DNA of 64,000 nucleotides from Acidimicrobiales bacterium (GTDB lineage Bacteria > Actinomycetota > Acidimicrobiia > Acidimicrobiales > DATDAH01). Every line of letters starts with the position of its first letter. Position 1 is the stretch's first letter. Shown here piece after piece: positions 15,161-23,157 of the stretch. Made by a program: the position numbers and the translations under genes. The notes under the pieces are model-generated. The model ran no database searches. It was not told where the DNA came from and was given only the letters and a program-made list of their open reading frames with translations. The stretch spans positions 124,001-188,000 of the forward strand of contig JAEUJM010000018.1 in assembly GCA_016794585.1 (NCBI GenBank), read 5' to 3'.

Positions 15161-15973
15161 TCAGCTTGCCCCATCGCCTCCGCTGGGCGCGGCGGGCTTC
15201 GGTGGCCCGGGGAAGAAGCTGTTGGTGCGCCGGACGTAGTCCTCGTAGCCCGGTCGGCGCTTCCCGATGGTCCGCTCGAGCATGGGCACGCCCGACACCC
15301 GCATCAGGAACACCGACATGACGAGCGGACCGACGACGGCGAGCGCGCCGACACCGGTCGCCGCGGCCACCAGCCAGATGCCCCACCAGACGCAGAAGTC
15401 GCCGAAGTAGTTGGGGTGGCGCGTGTAGCGCCACAGCCCCCGGTCCATCACCTGGCCGGCGTTGGCGGGGTCCGCCTTGAAGCGGGCGAGCTGCCAGTCG
15501 CCGGTGGCCTCGAAGAAGAGCCCGACGGCCCACACCACGACGCCGGCGACGCCGAGGACGCCGATGGACTCGGGTGAGTCCGGCACCGAGGCGACCTGCA
15601 CCGGCAGGCTCACCACCCACATGATCACGCCCTGCAACGCGAACACGGTGACGAGGCTCTTCAGTGCGAAGCTGCTGCCGGCCTTGCGGCGCATGGCCTG
15701 ATAGCGGAAGTCCTCGCCCTTGCCGGCGTTGCGCCAGAGCAGGTAGCCGGCGAGGCGGAGGCCCCAGACCGAGACCATCGCGGCCAGGAGCAGACGGCGG
15801 GTCTCGACCCCGTCGCCGACGAGATAGGAGACCCAGGCCACGACCACGAAGCCGAGACCCCACACGATGTCCACGATGCTGGCGTTGCGGAGGGGCAGCG
15901 ACACCAGCCAGGTGCCCACCATCAGCGCGGCGATGGCGCCGGCACTGGCGGCGAAGACGCTCACGTAGTCCAC
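15161..15973 (-). CDS. DUF1295 / steroid 5-alpha-reductase C-terminal-like membrane protein
   Basis: The 270-residue protein has about six or seven membrane helices and the DUF1295 signature: SIVDIVWGLGFVVVAW near the N-terminus and the block RYTRHPNYFGDFCVWWG, then RRPGYEDYVRRTNSFFP at the end. This family is related to steroid 5-alpha reductases and isoprenylcysteine methyltransferases, which use NADPH or SAM on membrane-embedded substrates. The activity of DUF1295 proteins is not settled. The start GTG at 15973 is fixed by a TACGGT hexamer 6 nt upstream; a frame extension to 16045 lacks support. Confidence 0.88.
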   Translation of the reverse strand: MDYVSVFAASAGAIAALMVGTWLVSLPLRNASIVDIVWGLGFVVVAWVSYLVGDGVETRRLLLAAMVSVWGLRLAGYLLWRNAGKGEDFRYQAMRRKAGSSFALKSLVTVFALQGVIMWVVSLPVQVASVPDSPESIGVLGVAGVVVWAVGLFFEATGDWQLARFKADPANAGQVMDRGLWRYTRHPNYFGDFCVWWGIWLVAAATGVGALAVVGPLVMSVFLMRVSGVPMLERTIGKRRPGYEDYVRRTNSFFPGPPKPAAPSGGDGAS

Positions 15974-15979
15974 ACCGGC

Positions 15980-15985
15980 ACCGTA
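15980..15985 (-). promoter_or_regulatory. -10 element of the DUF1295-luciferase-like operon
   Basis: On the minus strand TACGGT ends 6 nt before the GTG at 15973, consistent with a leaderless transcript covering both genes. Confidence 0.5.
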
Positions 15986-16114
15986 GGCGGGCACGGCGCC
16001 GGGGTCGTGGTCGTCGGGACGGTAACTTTCCCGGGGCGGCGGCACCGGTCAGCGGCCCGCAGCGAGGGCGCGCCGCGAACCCCGGTCGGGGCGCCGACGA
16101 AGGAGACGAGCCTC

Positions 16115-17800
16115 ATGGACCCACTCGGCACGCACACCCACTACGACGTGCTGGTGATCGGCAGCGGCTTCGGCGGCAGCGTCACCGCCCTCCGCCTCAC
16201 CGAGAAGGGCTACAAGGTCGGCGTGCTCGAGTGCGGCAAGCGCCTCGGCAAGGGCGACTTCCCGAAGACCAACTGGAACCTGCGCAAGTTCCTCTGGATG
16301 CCCAAGCTCGGTCTCCGGGGCATCCAGCGCATCTCGATGCTCCGCGACGTCATGGTGCTGTCCGGCGCCGGCGTGGGCGGCGGGTCGCTGGTCTACGCCA
16401 ACACGCTCTACGAGCCGCTCCCGCCCTTCTACACCGATCGCCAGTGGGGCCACATCACCGACTGGAGAGACGAGCTCGCTCCCCACTACGACCAGGCCAA
16501 GCGCATGCTCGGGGTCAACGAGGTGCCGTTCGACACGCCCGCCGACGAGGTCATGCACGAGCTGGCCGAGCGCTTCGACGTGGCCGACACCTATCACCGC
16601 ACCCCGGTGGGCGTGTTCTTCGGTGAGCCGGGGGAGACCGTTCCCGACCCGTACTTCGGCGGCGAGGGCCCCGAGCGCACCGGGTGCAACCACTGCGGCG
16701 GCTGCATGGTCGGCTGCCGCTTCGGCGCGAAGAACAGCCTCGACCGCAACTACCTGTATCTGGCCGAGAAGAACGGCGCCGAGGTCCACCCCGACCGTCT
16801 CGCCGTCGACGTCACCCCGAAGCCCGGCGGCGGCTACCGGGTGCGCACCGTCCGCCCCGGTGCCTGGGCCCGCAAGCGCCAGAAGACCTTCACCGCGGAC
16901 CAGGTCGTGTTCTCCGCCGGCGTGCTCGGCACCCTCAAGCTGCTCCTCAAGCTCAAGGAGCAGGGCAGCCTGCCCCGCCTCTCGGACCGCCTCGGCGACG
17001 TGGTGCGCACCAACTCCGAGGCCATCCTCGTGGCGGTCGCCAACGACACCGAGGTCGACTACTCGCAGGGCGTGGCCATCACCTCGTCCATCCACGTCGA
17101 CGACCAGACCCACATCGAGCCGGTCCGCTACTCGCCGGGCAGCAACGCCATGGGCACCCTCACCACGATCCTGGTCGACGGCGGAGGCCGGGTGCCGCGC
17201 CAGGTGCGCTTCGCCTACCAGGTGCTGCGCCACCCGGGGGCGTTCCTGCGCTCGATGTCGGTCCGGCGGTGGTCCGAGCGGGGCGTGATCCTGCTCGTGA
17301 TGCAGACCCTGGACAACAGCCTCCGGGTCTTCCGCAAGGGCAACGTGCTGTGGACCGCCCAGGGCCACGGCGAGCCGAACCCCACCTACATCCCGGTGGC
17401 CAACGAGGCCGCCCGGGCGACCGCCGAGATCATCGGCGGCGAGCCGAGGGGCGCCTGGAACGAGGCGTTGCTCGACGTGCCCACCACCGCGCACATCCTC
17501 GGCGGCGCCTGCATCGGCGACTCCGCCGAGACCGGCGTGATCGACCCGTACCACCGCATCTACGGCCACCCCGGCCTGCACGTGGCCGACGCGTCGGCCA
17601 TCAGCGCCAACCTCGGGGTGAACCCGTCGCTGACCATCACGGCCATGACCGAGCGGGCCATGGCCCGCTGGCCCAACAAGGGCGAGGCCGACCCCCGCCC
17701 GCCCCTGGGCGAGGACTACGAGGCGGTGGCGCCCGTCGCCCCGGCGAGTCCCGCCGTCCCCGTCGGGGCACCGGCGGCGCTGACCATCATCAGCCGCTGA
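16115..17800 (+). CDS. ChoD-like GMC-family FAD oxidoreductase
   Basis: The 561-residue protein starts with the Rossmann motif YDVLVIGSGFGGS (residues 10-22), has VLSGAGVGGGSLVYANTLY in the FAD domain, and contains a cysteine cluster CNHCGGCMVGCRFGAKNSLD, followed by NYLYLAEKNGAEV. That cluster and the NPSLTITAMTERAMARW ending are shared with mycobacterial ChoD, annotated as cholesterol oxidase although its true substrate is debated. It likely oxidises a sterol or other bulky alcohol, or a fatty alcohol. The cysteines could bind an iron-sulphur cluster; this is inference. AAGGAGA precedes the ATG at 16115. Confidence 0.88.
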   Translation: MDPLGTHTHYDVLVIGSGFGGSVTALRLTEKGYKVGVLECGKRLGKGDFPKTNWNLRKFLWMPKLGLRGIQRISMLRDVMVLSGAGVGGGSLVYANTLYEPLPPFYTDRQWGHITDWRDELAPHYDQAKRMLGVNEVPFDTPADEVMHELAERFDVADTYHRTPVGVFFGEPGETVPDPYFGGEGPERTGCNHCGGCMVGCRFGAKNSLDRNYLYLAEKNGAEVHPDRLAVDVTPKPGGGYRVRTVRPGAWARKRQKTFTADQVVFSAGVLGTLKLLLKLKEQGSLPRLSDRLGDVVRTNSEAILVAVANDTEVDYSQGVAITSSIHVDDQTHIEPVRYSPGSNAMGTLTTILVDGGGRVPRQVRFAYQVLRHPGAFLRSMSVRRWSERGVILLVMQTLDNSLRVFRKGNVLWTAQGHGEPNPTYIPVANEAARATAEIIGGEPRGAWNEALLDVPTTAHILGGACIGDSAETGVIDPYHRIYGHPGLHVADASAISANLGVNPSLTITAMTERAMARWPNKGEADPRPPLGEDYEAVAPVAPASPAVPVGAPAALTIISR

Positions 17801-17803
17801 CCG

Positions 17804-17833
17804 GCGGCGGCGCCCCGCTCAGGGCACCGCCGC
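17804..17833. terminator. Hairpin between convergent choD-like and repeat-protein genes
   Basis: A 7-bp GC stem (17804-17810 with 17827-17833), one internal mismatch and a 4-bp stem (GCCC/GGGC) close a 6-nt loop. It has no U-tract and lies between the two stops. Confidence 0.55.
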
Positions 17834-17852
17834 GGCCGGCGAGGTGGGAGTC

Positions 17853-18935
17853 TCAGCGAACGAAGGACACGCCGTCGAGCGAGATGAAGCACGAGGCGTC
17901 CTCGAGGCCGCCGACTGCGCTGACGGAGACGAAACCCGTCGGGTCGATGACCAGGCGCCCGGGCTTGGCGTCGCAGAGGTCGACGCGCACGTGGACGGTG
18001 TGCGAAGGCCGCAGCTCCACGGGGAGGAACGTGACCTGCGAGGCCTCGCCGTCCTGGACGCCGCCGACGAAGCGGACGACGCCACCGACGAGCGCGGCCT
18101 TTGCCTTGCGGGTGCCGTAGGCGGCTCCGGTCCAGGTGCCCGCCAACGTCAGCTTGGTCGGCGCGTTCAGGCGGAACGAGGCGCCTTCGAGCGAGGTGAA
18201 GCACTGCGCGTCGCTGAAGTCCGCGGACGAGAAGACCTTCACCACGCCGTTCGGCCGGATGTAGAGCCGGCCGGGCACGCCGGCGCACAGGTCGACGGCC
18301 ACGTACACGTCCGCGCGAGGGCGCATGCCCACCGGCAGGACGAACAGCCGGCCCCTCGAGCCGTCCTGCACCGCCCCCCGGAACCGCACGGTGCCGTTGC
18401 TCACGCTCACCTTCGGCGCCCGGGTCGAATACTGGGTGGTGGTCCAGGTGTTGGCGAGGGTGACCGGTGAAGCCGGGCCCAGCGTGAACGACGCGCCGTC
18501 GAGGCTGGTGAAGCACTGGGCGTCGGCGAACGTGGCGCCGAAGCCGGCGTAGATGAACGCGTCGCCGTTCGGTTCGACGACGAGGCGACCGGCCCGCCCG
18601 CCGCAGACGGTCACCGGCAGGTAGACGTCGGCGGCCGGTCGCAGGCCCTCGGGCAGGGTGAAGGCGTAGGACGCGCTGCCGCTGGACAGCCCACCGCTGA
18701 GCACCACGGCTCCGTCGACGAGCGCGGCCAAGGGGGTGGCGGTGCCGTCCGGTGCACCGATCCACCCGTTCTGCAGGGGGAGGTTGGTGCCCCCTTCGCC
18801 GGGCGCCGCCTCCTGGCGGGCCCGCTCGGGGGCGGCGCCGGCCGGCGTGGCGACGGCCACGGTGAGGAGGCTCGCCAGCGCGAGCACGAGCGCGCCAGCG
18901 CGTCGCGCGAGGGAACGGGGTGCAGGACCGCCCAT
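17853..18935 (-). CDS. Secreted protein with three ~100-residue CFTSLDG repeats (paralog A)
   Basis: The 360-residue product has a Sec signal peptide (Arg-rich start, hydrophobic core ALVLALASLLTVAVA, AxA before about residue 35). It consists of three tandem repeats beginning near residues 54, 159 and 263. Each repeat reads roughly NGW..YGTR.AK, G.V.F.GAV..G, LP.GMRP, VYV..DLC, GRL.I.PNG.V and DAQCFTSLDGASF. The two Cys per repeat could form a disulphide. I know of no named domain for it; similar repeats occur in other actinobacterial exoproteins. It is followed, on the same strand upstream, by a paralog. Role unknown; a beta-rich extracellular adhesin or binding protein is inference. Confidence 0.8.
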   Translation of the reverse strand: MGGPAPRSLARRAGALVLALASLLTVAVATPAGAAPERARQEAAPGEGGTNLPLQNGWIGAPDGTATPLAALVDGAVVLSGGLSSGSASYAFTLPEGLRPAADVYLPVTVCGGRAGRLVVEPNGDAFIYAGFGATFADAQCFTSLDGASFTLGPASPVTLANTWTTTQYSTRAPKVSVSNGTVRFRGAVQDGSRGRLFVLPVGMRPRADVYVAVDLCAGVPGRLYIRPNGVVKVFSSADFSDAQCFTSLEGASFRLNAPTKLTLAGTWTGAAYGTRKAKAALVGGVVRFVGGVQDGEASQVTFLPVELRPSHTVHVRVDLCDAKPGRLVIDPTGFVSVSAVGGLEDASCFISLDGVSFVR

Positions 18936-19050
18936 CAGAGGTGTCTCTTCCTGTCGTCGGATCGTCGGCGAGCCTCCCGCCGACCGAGGGCGTGAGGCTA
19001 GACGGGGCCTCGGCGCGACTCAACGCGCCCCGGCCCCGGCGATCGAGGCG

Positions 19051-20121
19051 TCAGGGGGTGAAGCTGACGCCGTCGAGTGACGTGAAGCACTGGGCGTCGG
19101 TGAAGGTCACCGGGGAGGCCGTGCGCACCTCGCCGTTGGGGTCGATGATGAGGCGGCCCGGGGCCGCACCGCACAGGTTGGTGACGACGTACACCGTCGA
19201 GCTCGGGCGCAGGCCCTCGGGCAGGACGGTCACGAGTGAATCGCTGCCGCCGTTGAGCCCGCCGACGAGGTGCACGGTCGGGCCCGAGACGGCCGCCTTC
19301 GCGGCGCGCGTGCCGAAGGCCGCGCTGCTCCAGCCGTTCAGCGTGGCGAGAGGGTTGGGCGCCGACAGGCGGAACGTCGCACCCTCGAGCGAGGCGAAGC
19401 ACGACGCCGCGGCGAAGTCGGTCGCGGACTGGACCTTGACCTTGCCCGTGGGCAGGACGAGCAGGCGACCCACGGCGCCGTTGCACAGGTCGATGGCGAC
19501 GTAGGTGGGGCGGTTGGGGCGCATCCCGACGGGGAGCTGGAAGGCGGTGGCCCGCGTGCCGAGGGAGATCGCGCCGCTGAGGCGCACCGTGCCGCTCAGG
19601 ACCCGCGCCTTCGCGGGGCGGGTCCCGTACTCCCCGTTGACCCAGCCGTTGCGCAGCGTCAGCCTCGTCGCAGCGCCGAGGGTGAACGAGCGGCCGTCGA
19701 GGGAGGTGAAGCACTGGGCGTCGCCGAAGTCGTCGGCGGAGACGAACACCTGGCCGAGGTTGTTGACGATGAGACGTCCGCGCACCCCGCCGCAGAGGTC
19801 GGCCGGCAGGTACACCGTGGTGGTCGGGCGCATGCCCACGGGCAGGGTGGTGATCTGTCCGGAGGTCCCGCTCATCACCGCACCGCGGAACACGACCGCG
19901 CCGTCGACCACGCCGGCCGCCGGCGGCGCGGTGCCGTACACGGTCGTCGTCCAGTCGTTGACCAGCGTCAGGGGGCTGAGCGGGTCGAGCTCGGGCGGCC
20001 CCGCCTGGTTCGTGCGGGCGCCGGCGGGGCCGGCGCCGATCACCGTGGCGCCGAGGGCGACCAGCAACACCACGCTGGAAACGATTCGACGGATGGAACT
20101 CGGGGTGCGGCTGCCGCCCAT
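19051..20121 (-). CDS. Secreted protein with three ~100-residue CFTSLDG repeats (paralog B)
   Basis: This 356-residue paralog starts MGGSRTPSS like its neighbour (MGGPAPRSL), which fixes the ATG at 20121 rather than the longer frame to 20172. It has a signal peptide (RRIVSSVVLLVALGATVIG... AGA) and three repeats of about 100 residues, with conserved LPVGMRPTTTVYLPADLC, GRLIVNN and DAQCFTSLDGRSF in the first. The two Cys positions per repeat are kept, except that AASC replaces AQC in the second. Only 115 bp separate it from paralog A, so the pair arose by tandem duplication and is probably co-expressed. The cell-surface function is unknown. Confidence 0.8.
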   Translation of the reverse strand: MGGSRTPSSIRRIVSSVVLLVALGATVIGAGPAGARTNQAGPPELDPLSPLTLVNDWTTTVYGTAPPAAGVVDGAVVFRGAVMSGTSGQITTLPVGMRPTTTVYLPADLCGGVRGRLIVNNLGQVFVSADDFGDAQCFTSLDGRSFTLGAATRLTLRNGWVNGEYGTRPAKARVLSGTVRLSGAISLGTRATAFQLPVGMRPNRPTYVAIDLCNGAVGRLLVLPTGKVKVQSATDFAAASCFASLEGATFRLSAPNPLATLNGWSSAAFGTRAAKAAVSGPTVHLVGGLNGGSDSLVTVLPEGLRPSSTVYVVTNLCGAAPGRLIIDPNGEVRTASPVTFTDAQCFTSLDGVSFTP

Positions 20122-20223
20122 GTTGCGTACCTCGCTCTCGACCCCGCTCCATCGCGAAGCGTGGGTGGGCAAACGCTACGCGTGGTGGAGCGTCGTGTGC
20201 AACGGCGGTGCGGGCGCCGCTCC

Positions 20224-20886
20224 TCAGTCGGCGAGCGCGTGTCGGCCGTGGAGGCCCCAGGCGAGGAGGGCGCCGCCCGCGAGGGCGACACCCACGCCGG
20301 CCAGGACGGCGAGGACCCCGTCGGCGGCCAGGGAGGGCGCCCCGGGGCTGACCAGGAAGGGGCGCGAGTCGGCCCGACCGCGGTCGAGGCGGCGGTTCGG
20401 CGCCCGCCAGCCGCAGGTCACGGTGGTCTCTCCGGGCGTCGCGGAGAACCCGCCGACCGAGCGCAGGCCCCCGATGTCGGAGGCCACACCCTGGAGACGG
20501 CCGAGGACCTCCTGCTCGGTCCCGTCCGAGCGCACCACGGTGCACTCGGTCGACTGCACCTCGCGGTCGAGGCGGGTGCTGTTCCCGGTGTCCGGCGTGT
20601 CGAGGAAGATCGTGAAGTCCTCGCCGGTGGCCTCGTCGACGACGAACCGCACCGGGTCGGTGGGCCCGACCCCCTCGAGGCGTCCCTCGCCCACGGCGTC
20701 GTCGAAGGCGTCGGAGCGGAACTCGATCGACGCCCGGATGCCCCCGACGGCCAGGGCGACGCCGCCGATCAGCATCAGAGCTCCGATGACGATGCGGACC
20801 CATCCCCGTCGGTGCCGGCTGACCGGTTGGCCCGTGTGGTCGCGCGCCACGCCGACCGGCGTGACATCGGGGTTGGTCCAGGTCAC
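20224..20886 (-). CDS. Uncharacterised two-helix membrane protein
   Basis: A 220-residue protein I do not recognise. It has a hydrophobic segment near residues 30-49 (IVIGALMLIGGVALAVGG) and another near the C-terminus (GVLAVLAGVGVALAGGALLA), enclosing an extracytoplasmic domain of about 140 residues. That domain contains FTIFLDTPDTGNSTRLDREV and two Cys (STECTVV, TVTCGW) that may pair. The gene starts 19 nt after the end of the 525-residue gene upstream, so both are likely in one operon that ends before the repeat-protein pair. The start GTG is at 20886. Confidence 0.65.
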   Translation of the reverse strand: MTWTNPDVTPVGVARDHTGQPVSRHRRGWVRIVIGALMLIGGVALAVGGIRASIEFRSDAFDDAVGEGRLEGVGPTDPVRFVVDEATGEDFTIFLDTPDTGNSTRLDREVQSTECTVVRSDGTEQEVLGRLQGVASDIGGLRSVGGFSATPGETTVTCGWRAPNRRLDRGRADSRPFLVSPGAPSLAADGVLAVLAGVGVALAGGALLAWGLHGRHALAD

Positions 20887-20905
20887 GGCGGACCGGCGTC
20901 TTCCC

Positions 20906-22483
20906 TCAACCGACGACCGGCCAGCAATAGCGGTAGGGGGGCGGGGGCTCCCACTCGCCCACCGTGGAGACCCGCTCGGCCAGGTTCAGGATCTTGGCGC
21001 CGGCGCGGAGCACGGGGTTGTCCGGCAGCTCGTCGGGGACCACGGGTGGGCGCAGCTCGTTGCCCCGCTCGAGGTGGGCCAGCAGCACCTCGTGCTGGTA
21101 CCGGGCCCAGCGCTCGCGTCCGGCGGCGTACTCGGGTCGGTCCCGGTAGGCGATGACGATCCGTCGGGCGCCCTGGAGGCGACGCCGCTCCTTGCCGTCG
21201 GCGCACGGTTGGGCCGACCCGATGTTGGACGTCCCCATGTGGATCCGACCCACGAGGGGGAAGGGGCGGTCGATGGTGACCTGGGCCGAGGTGCAGTCGA
21301 ACGAGCGCACGCCGACGACCTCGAGGTAGGCCCGGAGCAGCTCCTGGGGGGTCGATGGCAGATAGGGGAACGGCGACGGGGTCGGCGGCGGGTGCTGCAC
21401 CCGTGGGTGGACCGCGTTGGCGATGGCGGTCCAGTTCAGGACCTCGATGTGGGTGCCGGCGAGGCTCTCGGGGCCCAGGGGGAGCGGCGCCTCGGTCCGC
21501 ATCTGGGAGACCACGGGGTCGGGGTCGGCGCCGGCGTGGAACACGAGCACGCCCTCCACGATGGGGACGATCGGGTAGCTGTCGCCGGTCTCCCCCGAGC
21601 TGCTCCCGTCGAGCGCGTACCACCGGTCCCTCGGCTCGGCGAACGTGCACAGGCGGGCGATCCCCAGGGTGGCCTCGGGCAGGATCCCGGCGCGTCCGAG
21701 GTACGCGGTGCCGAGGTCCTCGTCGAGGACGGAGGCCTCCCCCTTGCGCCGGGCCACCCAGGGCAGCCCGCCCGGGAACCAGGCGGCGCCGACGGGGGCG
21801 TCGACGGGCGCGTCGGGGAGGGCCGAGTGGACGATGTCCCACTCCACGACCCGCCCGGACTCCGAGTGGGAGGTGACGGCCGGGCTGATGCGGTCGGGCA
21901 CCCGGTAGACGCCGTAGACGAGATCGGGGCGGGCGCCGAGGCCGCTGCTGCGCAGGTAGGAGATGACCTCGGCGACCTGGGTGTGCCCTCGCGTGGCGAT
22001 GCGGCTCGTGAACACGGGCCAACGGTCGGGGGCGAGGTAGGGGGCACGGGCGGCGTCTCGCTGGGAGCGCTCCTGGGCGCCGATCTGGCCGGCGAGGCCC
22101 CGGTCCTTCTCGTGCTTCGGCGGGCTGGTGTAGGCGTTCTTCAGCTCCTTGCCGAACTGCCCGGCGGTCATCTTGAGCATGCCGCCGATGCCGCCGCTCT
22201 GGAGGGTGGCCATCTGGTCGGCCGCGGAGGGCCCGTAGAGGAAGTCGCCGGCCGGCCCGTCGAGCACCCGGTGGGCGTCGGCGGCGGCCGTGCCCTGCTG
22301 CTGGGCCAGGGTCGCCTGGGCCATCTGCGCGTCGTACGCGGCGCGCTGCTCCGGGGTCAACGACGCCAGCGCCGCCTCCATCTCCTCCTCGGTGGGAGGC
22401 TGGTTGAACGACGCCAGCCCCTGCTTGATGGCGTCGGGGCTCATGGCCTCCTTCGCCTGGCGCAGCGTGTCACGGAGACCCAT
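20906..22483 (-). CDS. Uncharacterised 525-residue protein
   Basis: The product has no signal peptide or clear membrane helix and I cannot assign a family. The first 100 residues are helical, Gln/Ala-rich (LASLTPEQRAAYDAQMAQAT), resembling a coiled-coil lead; the rest is a mixed alpha/beta domain with ATRGHTQVAEVISYLRSSG, a GLPWVARRKG loop and PPYRYCWPVVG at the C-terminus. The ATG at 22483 is chosen because CACTGT lies 6 nt upstream and MGLRDTLRQAKEAM is a natural beginning. The neighbour downstream is a small membrane protein in the same operon, so a membrane-associated complex is possible, but this is inference only. Confidence 0.7.
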   Translation of the reverse strand: MGLRDTLRQAKEAMSPDAIKQGLASFNQPPTEEEMEAALASLTPEQRAAYDAQMAQATLAQQQGTAAADAHRVLDGPAGDFLYGPSAADQMATLQSGGIGGMLKMTAGQFGKELKNAYTSPPKHEKDRGLAGQIGAQERSQRDAARAPYLAPDRWPVFTSRIATRGHTQVAEVISYLRSSGLGARPDLVYGVYRVPDRISPAVTSHSESGRVVEWDIVHSALPDAPVDAPVGAAWFPGGLPWVARRKGEASVLDEDLGTAYLGRAGILPEATLGIARLCTFAEPRDRWYALDGSSSGETGDSYPIVPIVEGVLVFHAGADPDPVVSQMRTEAPLPLGPESLAGTHIEVLNWTAIANAVHPRVQHPPPTPSPFPYLPSTPQELLRAYLEVVGVRSFDCTSAQVTIDRPFPLVGRIHMGTSNIGSAQPCADGKERRRLQGARRIVIAYRDRPEYAAGRERWARYQHEVLLAHLERGNELRPPVVPDELPDNPVLRAGAKILNLAERVSTVGEWEPPPPYRYCWPVVG

Positions 22484-22578
22484 GGCGTAACAGTGAAGCA
22501 CCGGCAGCCCGGCCCTGCTCGGGGACCGTCCGGTGGTGCCGCCTCGGGCCGAGTCACCCGCCCGCGGCTGCCCGCCCG

Positions 22579-23157
22579 CTACTCAGGGGCGAGGACGGCG
22601 GCGAGCTCGGACGCGTGGCGGTCGAACGACGCCTCCCGGTCGGGCGCCGCGACCAGGACCCCTTCGATGAGCCACGCGATGAGCTGGCCCCGCAGGATGC
22701 GGGCCATCGCCGCCTTGTCACCCTCGAGCTCGGGCAGCAGGTCGGCGAGCCAGGCCTCGAAGCCGGCGTCCATGGCTGCGAGCAGCTGGCGGACGACGAC
22801 CTGGGCGGCCGGCTCGGCGCGCAGGCTCTCGCCGAGGATCAGTCGGACGAGCGCCTCCTCGTCGAGGGTGGCGCGCCACAGCCACTGGAGCACCGCCTCG
22901 AGGCGTTCCCGCGGTGGGAGGGTGAGATCGACCGGTGGCACGTCCTCGGCCAGGCGGTCGAGGTAGCGCCGGTCCTCGATCACCGCGTGGACCAGCGCGG
23001 CCTTGGACGGGAAGTAATGGTAGAGGGTGGCGACGTTCAGGCCGCAGGCGTCGGCGAGGTGGCGCATCGAGGTGTCGGGTGCGCCCCGTTCGCTCATCAG
23101 GCCGAGCGCGGTGGCGAGGATGTGGCCCCGCTGGTCCGCGACCGTGGTGGCGGTCAC
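22579..23157 (-). CDS. TetR-family transcriptional repressor
   Basis: The 192-residue protein has the TetR helix-turn-helix (MRHLADACGLNVATLYHYFPSKAALVHAV, residues about 31-59) and a variable helical C-terminal ligand domain. Its GTG overlaps the stop of the upstream P450 gene as GTGA, so it is translated from the same mRNA. The likely target is the 14-bp inverted repeat in that operon's promoter at 24411-24424, giving autoregulation with the P450 substrate as inducer. The ligand is unknown. Confidence 0.93.
   Translation of the reverse strand: MTATTVADQRGHILATALGLMSERGAPDTSMRHLADACGLNVATLYHYFPSKAALVHAVIEDRRYLDRLAEDVPPVDLTLPPRERLEAVLQWLWRATLDEEALVRLILGESLRAEPAAQVVVRQLLAAMDAGFEAWLADLLPELEGDKAAMARILRGQLIAWLIEGVLVAAPDREASFDRHASELAAVLAPE

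Noticed and set aside
18000-20000. Repeated DNA that could be taken for a CRISPR-like or mobile array
   Set aside because: The periodicity of about 300-315 bp follows the protein repeats of the two exoproteins and the copies are diverged; no short identical repeats with unique spacers exist.
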